A program made the translations under genes and the position numbers. From Candidatus Saccharimonadota bacterium (GTDB lineage Bacteria; Patescibacteriota; Saccharimonadia; Saccharimonadales; Saccharimonadaceae), in contig JAEEUB010000002.1 in the NCBI GenBank assembly GCA_016286785.1, positions 19,557 through 83,556 on the forward strand: a DNA stretch of 64,000 bases, read 5' to 3'. Positions within the stretch are counted from its first letter, which is position 1. Each line of letters begins with the position of its first letter. The notes beneath the pieces were generated by a model. That model saw only the letters and a program-made list of their open reading frames with translations, had not been told where the DNA came from and did not search any database. This document shows positions 39,309 through 48,178 of this stretch, piece by piece.

Positions 39309-42059
39309 ATGGCGAGAAAAGAAAAGAAACCGACCGATAAGTTGGCCGACAAAACAGCACTCACTAAATTTTTACAGGGCGTATTTGGCGATGCGCAAAA
39401 GAAGATTTTGCGTCGCTTATGGAAAAAGGCTCAAGAGATTAATAAACTAGAGCCAAAATACGAAAAAATGTCCGACGAAGAGCTGAAGGCTCAAACTGAT
39501 ATATTCCGTGCAAAGATTGACAAGGCTTTAAAAAAGTCAAAAACCGAGCAGGGTATAAATAAAAAAGGCAAGAAGCGCCGTACTCGCACGCCAATTGACG
39601 ACACCAAAATACTAAATGAACTTCTCCCAGAGGTATTTGCGGTAGCTCGTGAGGCCTCTAAGCGCGTAACTGGGCTCCGACCTTATGATGTGCAACTAAT
39701 CGGTGGCATGGTACTCCATGAAGGAGCCGTAGCGGAGATGAAAACCGGCGAAGGTAAGACCTTGGTTGCGATGCTTCCAGCTTATTTAAATGGCTTAACC
39801 AGGCGCGGCGTACACGTGGTCACGGTAAACGATTACCTAGCCCAGCGTGATGCCGGCTGGAATGGCCCAATCTATGATTTTCTTGGCCTTTCGGTAGGCG
39901 TAATTATTAACGAAGCGTCATTTATCTACGATCCAGAATATGAAAATGAAGAACATGACGACGAAAGATTTTTGCATCTAAAGCCAGCCACTCGTAAAGA
40001 GGCCTATGCCGCAGACGTTACGTATGGTACTAATAACGAGTTTGGATTCGATTACTTGCGCGATAACATGACCAGCGAGGTGCAGTATTTAAGGCAACGC
40101 GAGCTAAACTTTGCCATCGTAGATGAGGTAGACTCAATCTTAATTGATGAGGCTAGAACGCCACTCATCATCTCGGCACCAGCCGGCGACAACCCAGAAT
40201 CTTACTATCAATTTGCAAAAGTAGCAGCACGTTTAACGCCGGACGACTACATTTTCGATGAAAAACGTCGCTCTGTTACCCTAACGGATGCGGGTATCGA
40301 GAAAGTCCAGAAAATCCTAGGTGTTGATAATCTTTATTCCACTAAAAATACTCGCCTCGTCTACCATCTAGAGCAAGCAATTCGTGCCGAAATCATCTTT
40401 AAACGTGATAAAGATTACGTAGTTACAAACTCTGGCGAAGTTATTATTGTGGATGAACATACGGGCCGCCTGATGCAGGGTAGGCGATATAATGAGGGAT
40501 TACACCAGGCCATCGAGGCTAAAGAGGGCGTAGCCGTAAAACAGGAATCAATGACGTTAGCCACAATCTCGTTCCAGAATTTCTTTAGGCTATACAAAAA
40601 ACTATCTGGCATGACTGGCACGGCCTTTACGGAGGCGGAGGAATTCCAACAGATCTATGCACTAGACGTAATTCAGATTCCGCCCAACAAACCAATTGCC
40701 CGCGTCGATAAAGATGACTTAATCTATAAAACCAAAGCCGGTAAATTGAAAGCTATCGCAAGCGAGATTAAAAAATATCACGAAAAAGGGCAGCCAGTCC
40801 TAGTCGGCTCTGGCTCTATCGCCAACAACGAAGAGATTGCCAACTATCTTGACCAGTTCAATTTACCATACGAAATCTTAAACGCTAAAAACAACGAGCG
40901 CGAGGCGGCAATTATTGCAAAAGCTGGTGAAAAGGGCGCAATTACCCTCGCCACCAACATGGCCGGGCGTGGTACGGATATCAAACTCGGTAAAGGTGTA
41001 CGTGAGCTAGGCGGTTTAGTAGTAATCGGCTCTGAGCGGCACGACGCTAGGCGCATTGACAATCAGCTACGTGGACGTGGTGGGCGCCAGGGAGACCCAG
41101 GTACTACGCAATTCTTTGTTAGCTGCGAGGATGATTTGATGCGGATTTTCCAGGGTGACAGGGTTAAAATGTTAATGACTAGGCTCGGCGTAGACGAAGA
41201 CACGCCCATTCAAACTAAGGCCATCTCTAAAACTTTAGAAGCCGCACAAAAACGTATCGAGGGATTCAACTTTGATTCCCGCAAAAACGTCGTGCAATAC
41301 GATAATGTAATTAATCGTCATCGTAAAGTCGTCTATATGATGCGCCGCAAAATTTTGGAAGGCGAAGAAATCTATCCAGAAATTAAACGCCTAATGCGCG
41401 ATGAAGTTAAAACTTTGACCGAGTTTTCGTCTAGAGTCAATAAAAACTTTGATGCAGAGTTTAAGGCTGTATTCGATTTCGATGATGATTTAATTCGTGG
41501 AATCGGCCTCATGCGTAAGGAAAAGGAACGTTATAAATTTGCACTAGAAGCCGTAGAAGAAGCGTATCACGCCAAAGAGATTGAGTTTGGTGAAGAAACG
41601 ATGCGCAAAATCGAACGCGAAGTATATCTAAAGGTTTTAGATGCATTGTGGATGCAGCACCTAGAGAATATGCAACATTTGCGTGAAGGTATTCATTGGC
41701 GCAGTGTTGGCCAGCGTGATCCGCTAGTCGAATATCGAAGTGAATCGCAAAAACTGTTTGATGGTCTCCAACGTAATTTGCGCGAAGAAGTTCTAAAGAT
41801 TCTACTCACAATTACTCCTGCAGAAGCAGCCGCTGATGATGTAACGGACGGTGAAGAATACGAATCCGAGCTAACCAAGATGGCAGAAGGCCAAACCGAA
41901 AGAGGTGTTAATGAGATTTCTAAAGGCGAAAGAAATCTTGACGATGAATTTAAAAAGAATACAGCTAGCGGCAAAGTAAAAAAAGTTGCCGCCAGGAAAC
42001 CTTCAAAAAAATCCGCTACCAAAAAGCACAAGAAAGCCCATAAAAAGGGTCGTAGATAA
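39309..42059 (+). CDS. secA: Protein translocase ATPase SecA
   Basis: MKTGEGKTLVAMLPAYLNGL, VDEVDSILIDEARTPLIIS, ATNMAGRGTDIKLG. Confidence 0.97.
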   Translation: MARKEKKPTDKLADKTALTKFLQGVFGDAQKKILRRLWKKAQEINKLEPKYEKMSDEELKAQTDIFRAKIDKALKKSKTEQGINKKGKKRRTRTPIDDTKILNELLPEVFAVAREASKRVTGLRPYDVQLIGGMVLHEGAVAEMKTGEGKTLVAMLPAYLNGLTRRGVHVVTVNDYLAQRDAGWNGPIYDFLGLSVGVIINEASFIYDPEYENEEHDDERFLHLKPATRKEAYAADVTYGTNNEFGFDYLRDNMTSEVQYLRQRELNFAIVDEVDSILIDEARTPLIISAPAGDNPESYYQFAKVAARLTPDDYIFDEKRRSVTLTDAGIEKVQKILGVDNLYSTKNTRLVYHLEQAIRAEIIFKRDKDYVVTNSGEVIIVDEHTGRLMQGRRYNEGLHQAIEAKEGVAVKQESMTLATISFQNFFRLYKKLSGMTGTAFTEAEEFQQIYALDVIQIPPNKPIARVDKDDLIYKTKAGKLKAIASEIKKYHEKGQPVLVGSGSIANNEEIANYLDQFNLPYEILNAKNNEREAAIIAKAGEKGAITLATNMAGRGTDIKLGKGVRELGGLVVIGSERHDARRIDNQLRGRGGRQGDPGTTQFFVSCEDDLMRIFQGDRVKMLMTRLGVDEDTPIQTKAISKTLEAAQKRIEGFNFDSRKNVVQYDNVINRHRKVVYMMRRKILEGEEIYPEIKRLMRDEVKTLTEFSSRVNKNFDAEFKAVFDFDDDLIRGIGLMRKEKERYKFALEAVEEAYHAKEIEFGEETMRKIEREVYLKVLDALWMQHLENMQHLREGIHWRSVGQRDPLVEYRSESQKLFDGLQRNLREEVLKILLTITPAEAAADDVTDGEEYESELTKMAEGQTERGVNEISKGERNLDDEFKKNTASGKVKKVAARKPSKKSATKKHKKAHKKGRR

Positions 42060-42068
42060 ACGCGCATC

Positions 42069-43340
42069 ATGAAACATTCTGTAGAAGAAATAACCTTAAG
42101 GAGTGGTGCAAAGGGAATTCTTATCAATATTCCTGGTGCTAGCGTAATGTCTACGCGCATCCAGTTTAGGGCTGGTATGATGTATGCCAAAAACAAGAAT
42201 GTATACGAAATACCTCACGTTGTCGAGCACCTAGCTTTTGGGGCGAACGCCAAATTCCGCGACGAGCAAGCGTTTGAAGCAGAGTTTACGAAAAACGGAG
42301 CCTATCACAATGCTTGGACTTCTGACGTATCGGTATGCTACGAGGCTGAATGTGCAGATTTTGAATGGGAACGCATCATGGAACTTCAACGGGTTTCTAT
42401 CTGCGAACCTAGATTTAACGAAGAAGAATTAAAATCAGAAAAATCCAATGTGCGTAGCGAGCTAACCGGATACATGAACGATTATTATAGACTGCTCTGG
42501 CCAAAAGTTCAGCAAGCTGTTGGCGAGGATATTCTTGATATTTCGGAGCGCATAAAAACAATCTCTAATATTGAGCTAAAAGACATTCGCGAGCATTACC
42601 GCCGTACTCATACCGCAAAAAACATGCTCTTTGTAGTGGCTGGCAAAATCCGTGGCCGAAAGCGCAAAATTATGCGCATGCTAGAATCGTGGAATTTAAA
42701 AGAAGGTGAAAAGTTCGAAATCCCGGTTGCAGACCTACATACCAGTGAGGCTGTCTCCATTAGAAGAAAAGATGCATCAAATGTTACGTTTGGATTCTCT
42801 TTAGTGACGCCGCGTCACCTTGAGCCGAATGAAGTTTTCGCAATGAACTGTCTAAATCACATCTTAAATGGTACGACTAATTCTCGTATTTTTGGCGCAG
42901 CTAGAAAACGCGGACTAGTGTATGGTATGGGAAGCTCGGTGGCCAGTAATGCCAACAGTTCTTATTGGGATTTCGATGGTGAAGTTAATGTTGAGAATGC
43001 TGAAGAGTTATTCGATTTAATTCAAGTAGAACTGACCAAAGCATTGAATGGTGAAATATCCGACAAAGACTTTGCTGCGGCAAAATCTTACGCGCTCGGT
43101 AGATTGCAAATGGGAGCCCAAACCGTAGGCCAAATTGCAGATTATTACGCCGATGGATACTTTACGAACGAAACCATCGAAAAATACGACAATATGGCAA
43201 ATCTTATTAAATCGATTGATAAATATAAAATGGTCGAACTAGCGCGCGAATTCGCGGGCTCCGGAATTAAAGGCTTTGCTGCCGTATCCTCGACGGATAA
43301 AGCTTTTATTGCTGGACTAGGAAGTAAATTAGAATTTTAG
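42069..43340 (+). CDS. M16-family zinc metallopeptidase
   Basis: HVVEHLAFG (HxxEH) inverted zinc motif and M16 fold. Confidence 0.9.
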   Translation: MKHSVEEITLRSGAKGILINIPGASVMSTRIQFRAGMMYAKNKNVYEIPHVVEHLAFGANAKFRDEQAFEAEFTKNGAYHNAWTSDVSVCYEAECADFEWERIMELQRVSICEPRFNEEELKSEKSNVRSELTGYMNDYYRLLWPKVQQAVGEDILDISERIKTISNIELKDIREHYRRTHTAKNMLFVVAGKIRGRKRKIMRMLESWNLKEGEKFEIPVADLHTSEAVSIRRKDASNVTFGFSLVTPRHLEPNEVFAMNCLNHILNGTTNSRIFGAARKRGLVYGMGSSVASNANSSYWDFDGEVNVENAEELFDLIQVELTKALNGEISDKDFAAAKSYALGRLQMGAQTVGQIADYYADGYFTNETIEKYDNMANLIKSIDKYKMVELAREFAGSGIKGFAAVSSTDKAFIAGLGSKLEF

Positions 43341-44566
43341 CTTAGTTTTTTAACTATAGCCTGAAATTGTTCGCCACGATCGTATACATTTTCGAACATA
43401 TCAAACGAAGCGGCAGAAGGCGACATTAGTACAACAGCTTTGCTAAGGCCTTCGGCCTCGTCTTTAGCCAGGCTAACTGCTTCTTCTAATGAATCGGCAA
43501 CCATAAAACGATTATCTTGATAAATCCTAGCCAATTCATGACCAGATTCGCCTATAAGGACTATTTTTTTAACTTGCGGAGCTTGCAAGATATCATATAT
43601 TTCGGGAAGATCCTCATAATCGGTTTTATCTCGACCGCCAACAATTATTACTAGATTATTTTTTGAAAAAGCGTTAACCGCAACCTTTGTGGAAGAAGGG
43701 TTAGTGGAAAAATTGTCGTCATAGTATTTAACGTCATTAAGTTCGCGCAAAAATTCAAGACGATGAGGGAGTCCTTTAAAGTTGCTAATACCAGAGACTA
43801 TTTCGGCTGTATTTTTAGCTAATAATTCATCCGGTGAGATATTTTTATAGCAAGCCACAGCCGCTATGGCTGCAACAGCATTCTCTTCATTATGTTTCCC
43901 CGGCAAATTAACAGCACGCTTAACTTCTTCTGGTATTTCAAACGGGTAGGGAATCTTTTGGGCCCGGGAGAAGCTTGCCAGTTTCGTTGAATCGGGATTA
44001 TTTTTGAAATAAATAAGAAAATCATTCTCGTTTTGGTTGCGACCAATATTAGCTTTCGCATTTAGGTAATCATCATATCCGTCATGAACGTTTAGATGAT
44101 CTGGCTCGATAGTTCCAATGATGGCAATATGTGGAGACTTTTTTAGATCCCAAAGCTGAAAGCTAGATAGCTCGAAAACCACAACGGATTCTTTATTTAG
44201 AATGTCCAAAACATTGATAGCAGGATTGCCGATATTGCCAATTAGATGCACATCCTCTTTAAAAGCAGAAAGTATTGATTCGATAAAAGAGCAAGTAGTG
44301 CCCTTGCCCTTAGTTGCAGTAACGCCAATGATTGGGCACGGACAGTGATCGAAGAAATACTTTGTCATACTCGTTTCGTTTGGGAGCTTTAACGGCGGAA
44401 CGCTAGGGCTCCGAAAAACCATGTCATATGACGAAAAATCATTTTCCTTAATCTCGTCATAAGCGAAGTTGTCAAAGATATCACACTCAAGATCGCTAAA
44501 ATGAGATTTAAAATAGTTTTCAGTAGCTTGACCTTCTTTGCCGTAACCTAGTAATGCTATTCTCAT
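43337..44566 (-). CDS. murD: UDP-N-acetylmuramoylalanine--D-glutamate ligase
   Basis: GVTATKGKGTTCSFI, ELSSFQLWDL, PHRLEFLRELNDVKYYDDNFSTNPSST. Confidence 0.93.
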   Translation of the reverse strand: MRIALLGYGKEGQATENYFKSHFSDLECDIFDNFAYDEIKENDFSSYDMVFRSPSVPPLKLPNETSMTKYFFDHCPCPIIGVTATKGKGTTCSFIESILSAFKEDVHLIGNIGNPAINVLDILNKESVVVFELSSFQLWDLKKSPHIAIIGTIEPDHLNVHDGYDDYLNAKANIGRNQNENDFLIYFKNNPDSTKLASFSRAQKIPYPFEIPEEVKRAVNLPGKHNEENAVAAIAAVACYKNISPDELLAKNTAEIVSGISNFKGLPHRLEFLRELNDVKYYDDNFSTNPSSTKVAVNAFSKNNLVIIVGGRDKTDYEDLPEIYDILQAPQVKKIVLIGESGHELARIYQDNRFMVADSLEEAVSLAKDEAEGLSKAVVLMSPSAASFDMFENVYDRGEQFQAIVKKLS

Positions 44567-44598
44567 GTCTTAATTATAGCACAAGAGGCGATTAAGAG

Positions 44599-45540
44599 TT
44601 ATAGCCCGATTATCTCTCGCGCTTCGTCAACCGAATGAGTCTCCATTAATTTGGTGCGAATTTCCTTGGCGCCAGGAAAATTATTGACGTAGATTTTAAA
44701 GTAATGCTTTAAAGATTCGTAAGAAATATAGTATTTTTTGGATTGTTTTTTGTACAAATCAAGATGTAATTTTAAAAGATTCATAAACTCCTTGCGCGAG
44801 CCAACATGATCCGTAAAACAATACGGATTCTGAAAAACTCCACGCCCGATCATAAAGCCATCTATATCAGGATATTCACGATGAAGTATTAGTGCATGCG
44901 CACGGTCTTTAATGTCGCCATTAATAACTAGTTTTGTCTCTGGAGAAACACTACCTCGTAGCCTAATTATCTCTGGAATCAATTCGAAGTGTGCTGGCAC
45001 TTTGGACATTTCTTTCCTCGTCCTAAGATGCAACGTGAGTGCCGCTGGATGCTCTTCTAGCAGCGTTATTAGCCAATCTTTGTATTCTTCGACGTTAGAC
45101 CAGCCAAGACGAGTCTTGATTGAAACTGGAAGTTCTGTAGATCTTTGCGCATTTTTAAAGCATTCCACGGCGAGCTCCGGGGTCCTAATCATTGCGGCGC
45201 CACCCCCAGCCTTATTGACGTGTTTATCTGGGCAGCCGAAGTTTAGATCAACGCCAGAAAAACCAAGCGAAGCAAGTACTTGGCAGGTCTTTGAGAAATG
45301 TTCTGGATTTTTACCCCAAATCTGAGCAATAATGGGTGAATCTGTCGGGGCGACTTCGAGCCTCATAAGGGCATTAGCGCGCCCCTTTTCCGAAGCGTAA
45401 GAAGAAACATTCGTGAATTCCGTAAAAAATAAATCAGGTCGCCCAGCTGTTGCGATAATTTGACGAAACAAAATATCTGTTACTCCTTCCATTGGGGCGA
45501 GCGCAAAAAATGGTTTGGGTAAATCTTGCCAGATATTCAT
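44599..45540 (-). CDS. dus: tRNA-dihydrouridine synthase
   Basis: LAPMEGVTDILFRQII, VDLNFGCPDKHVNKAGGGAAM; TGCTATAAT 6 nt before ATG. Confidence 0.94.
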   Translation of the reverse strand: MNIWQDLPKPFFALAPMEGVTDILFRQIIATAGRPDLFFTEFTNVSSYASEKGRANALMRLEVAPTDSPIIAQIWGKNPEHFSKTCQVLASLGFSGVDLNFGCPDKHVNKAGGGAAMIRTPELAVECFKNAQRSTELPVSIKTRLGWSNVEEYKDWLITLLEEHPAALTLHLRTRKEMSKVPAHFELIPEIIRLRGSVSPETKLVINGDIKDRAHALILHREYPDIDGFMIGRGVFQNPYCFTDHVGSRKEFMNLLKLHLDLYKKQSKKYYISYESLKHYFKIYVNNFPGAKEIRTKLMETHSVDEAREIIGL

Positions 45541-45623
45541 TTTTATATTATAGCATATTCTACGCAAAAAAATGGGTCGCTGATTAGGCGGTCCAAAGTC
45601 CCATCCGTGGTATAATTAAATTA

Positions 45624-45745
45624 CTCATGCTATACTTCGGTCACTGGCAATGAGAAAAGTTTAAGGTTTTAGGTGTTCGTCATTTGCGCCTTTAACTATG
45701 AGCCAAAAGAATCGGGCTCACATAAATGACTCTATTAAATTAATT
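45624..45745 (+). ncRNA. Structured 5' leader of the 45759 gene (candidate cis-regulatory RNA)
   Basis: CTCATGC(45624-45630)/GCAATGAG(45647-45654); TTAAGG(45661-45666)/CCTTTAA(45689-45695); TATGAGCC(45697-45704)/GGGCTCACATA(45714-45724). Confidence 0.55.
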
Positions 45746-45758
45746 TTAAGGAGTCTTT

Positions 45759-46010
45759 ATGAAAAACTTTAACACAAATCAAAAAGAGCAGGTCGAGGTA
45801 ATGGCCCTCTTCGGTTATAAAATGACGCCTTGTCAACCGCTAAATTATAGGCGGAAAGGCGAGAACGAAACCGAGGTAACGGAGCTTCTCCGCTCACAAA
45901 TTAAATTTGTGGGTGGTGTAACGTTACACATCTTCGACGTGCTTGTTGGCCGGGAACGGGTGCGGCTCGAGTTTGACTCGAGAAATCTTTCCTGGTATCT
46001 CACACGGTAG
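45759..46010 (+). CDS. Orphan hypothetical protein, 83 aa
   Basis: TTTTAAGGAG Shine-Dalgarno before ATG; own promoter, leader and terminator. Confidence 0.72.
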   Translation: MKNFNTNQKEQVEVMALFGYKMTPCQPLNYRRKGENETEVTELLRSQIKFVGGVTLHIFDVLVGRERVRLEFDSRNLSWYLTR

Positions 46011-46036
46011 AAATAGCCCTCCGGGGCTATTTTTAC
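46011..46036 (+). terminator. Rho-independent terminator
   Basis: AAATAGCCC tc CGGGGCTATTTTT. Confidence 0.88.
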
Positions 46037-46162
46037 ATTTTTAAATGCTAAGACCAAACCCTAGAACGACGTTTTACATAACCTTTGGCAAAGTCAAAAG
46101 TTATGTTATACTTGTTACTAGTTGTTTTTCCCCAAAGCACTTTACAAAGAGAGGTGGTAAAA

Positions 46163-46939
46163 ATGAATCAGACCAAGTTAGCGAGCTACGTATGGATCAT
46201 TAGCGCGGGGGTCTTCTTTTTTCTGACAACCGCCCTTACTGTTTCTTACGCACTGTTCCTTGCTAACGTCAATGCGGTACGAGAACTTCATCCAACAAGG
46301 ATTCTGGCCCCGGCACTCTACCTAATCCTATTCTGGATTATGGCAGGAATTGTGTGTCGAGAGGCGGCAGGTGTCGTTCAAAAAAATGCGGAACGGGATT
46401 TTTGCATCTATATCAAGCGGCATTGCGATCAACTATGGGCAACCTTTACAAGAAGGCTTAAAATGCCTTCTATAAGAGAAAAGAGATACTATTATTTGCT
46501 GCTTGCGGCTCTTGCAATGTTCGCCGAGAAGAACGAAAAGAGCGCTCGGTTTTGTAGCGGGACCACGAAAGAAAAAGAAGGATATCGTGCCTGGGTCGAA
46601 TTCCACCATCTGATATGGTGGGTGATAGATCCGAGCTACCCATTTATGCCCGAGCAGCCGGTGGCGTTACCTCGCATTTATCACCACCGCAAGGTGGGAT
46701 TACAGACGAAATCGACCTGTTCATACGAGGAGTTCTGGGGTGTCGATGAATTTGGGTTAGCCTACGATCTCATGCTCAAAGAAGACGAAAAAAGTAAGCG
46801 AGAAGCGCTCTTGGTACTAGGGCGTACCGTGAGCGATTACGTGCGTTTAGCCCCATGCCAAGCTCCACGAGAGTCCGACTCGCGTGGCCACGCTCATGGA
46901 CTTTTCGCCGTTTTTTGCGAAGGGGAGAATAGGCGATAA
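46163..46939 (+). CDS. Orphan membrane protein with two N-terminal TM helices
   Basis: MNQTKLASYVWIISAGVFFFLTTALTVSYALFL...; GAGAGGTGG upstream; promoter TTGGCA-N16-TATACT. Confidence 0.72.
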   Translation: MNQTKLASYVWIISAGVFFFLTTALTVSYALFLANVNAVRELHPTRILAPALYLILFWIMAGIVCREAAGVVQKNAERDFCIYIKRHCDQLWATFTRRLKMPSIREKRYYYLLLAALAMFAEKNEKSARFCSGTTKEKEGYRAWVEFHHLIWWVIDPSYPFMPEQPVALPRIYHHRKVGLQTKSTCSYEEFWGVDEFGLAYDLMLKEDEKSKREALLVLGRTVSDYVRLAPCQAPRESDSRGHAHGLFAVFCEGENRR

Positions 46940-46964
46940 GTGCGTCCCACTGGTCACCCCTCTT

Positions 46965-46993
46965 AAAGCGTCACCCCCGGGTGGCGCTTTTTG
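46965..46993 (+). terminator. Rho-independent terminator
   Basis: AAAGCGTCACCC ccg GGTGGCGCTTTTT. Confidence 0.88.
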
Positions 46994-47044
46994 GTGTAAG
47001 ACGCTCCCATCTACCATTCCTTGAATATGCTATAATGTGAAGAT

Positions 47045-48118
47045 ATGAACGAGGCAAAAAAAAGACTAGAGCGACTAAAGGGTGAGTTTTTTAAAGCTTA
47101 TGAGAGGATTGACATCTCTGATGAGCTTTCAAAAATTTCTGAGCTAGAAAAAGAGGTCGCCGATCCGGATATTTGGAAAAATGTTCAGCTTGCCACAGAA
47201 AAAAACCAAAAGTTAGCAAAACTTCAGGCTGAAACCGAGCCTTGGGAGTTGCTCAAAATGCAAATCGGCGATCTATTTGAGATGATCTCCCTGGCGGATG
47301 ATAGTTTAAAAAAAGAAATCCTAAATCAAGTTGAAAGTATGGAGCAATCATTTATTGAGCTTAAAAAAGCGCTTCGTTTTAAGGGTCGCTACGACAATAA
47401 AGACGCAATTCTTCGGATTACTTCGGGCGCTGGCGGAACCGAAGCTATGGATTGGGCCGGAATGTTAGAGCGCATGTATCTAAGGTTTTGCGAGAAAAAA
47501 GGCTTTAAAACAAACTGCTTAGAGCGCATAGAGGGCGAAGAGGCTGGAATCAAGACAGCAGTCTACGAAATAACCGCGCCAAATGCCTATGGCTGGCTCA
47601 AATCCGAACATGGCGTACATCGTCTAGTCAGACTTTCCCCATTTAACGCCAATAATTTAAGGCAAACTTCTTTTGCGCTAGTCGAAATATTACCAAGAAT
47701 CACCGCAGATACCGACGTGGAAATTGACGAAAAAGACTTAAGAGTGGATGTCTATAGGTCTGGCGGTCACGGTGGACAAGGTGTGAACACTACAGATTCT
47801 GCAGTAAGAATCACGCACTTACCAACAAATACGGTGGTAGCAATTCAGAATGAACGCAGTCAGATTCAGAATAGAGAAAAAGCCATGGAAATATTACGTG
47901 GTAAACTAGTTCAAATGCAGTTAGAGCAACACGCCGAAACAATCGGCGAGCTTCGCGCAGGGGAGTCGGCCGGTTGGGGTCAGCAGATTAGAAATTATAT
48001 TTTGCAACCATATAAGCTAGTAAAAGATACTCGCACTGGCTACGAAAGCTCCGATCCGGAAAAGATATTAGATGGCGAAATAGACGATTTTATCGAAGCG
48101 TTCTTAGCGAAATATTAG
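47045..48118 (+). CDS. prfB: Peptide chain release factor 2
   Basis: RLSPFNANNLRQTSFA (SPF) and GGHGGQGVNTTDSAVRITH (GGQ); continuous ORF. Confidence 0.95.
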   Translation: MNEAKKRLERLKGEFFKAYERIDISDELSKISELEKEVADPDIWKNVQLATEKNQKLAKLQAETEPWELLKMQIGDLFEMISLADDSLKKEILNQVESMEQSFIELKKALRFKGRYDNKDAILRITSGAGGTEAMDWAGMLERMYLRFCEKKGFKTNCLERIEGEEAGIKTAVYEITAPNAYGWLKSEHGVHRLVRLSPFNANNLRQTSFALVEILPRITADTDVEIDEKDLRVDVYRSGGHGGQGVNTTDSAVRITHLPTNTVVAIQNERSQIQNREKAMEILRGKLVQMQLEQHAETIGELRAGESAGWGQQIRNYILQPYKLVKDTRTGYESSDPEKILDGEIDDFIEAFLAKY

Positions 48119-48178
48119 CTATTTGTATCCATTCCTAAAATGGCTTTTTGTGTGCTATAATGATTATGTATAAGCATC

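Noticed and set aside
47045-48118. Programmed +1 frameshift in prfB
   Set aside because: The RF2 ORF is continuous with no internal in-frame TGA, so no frameshift is needed.
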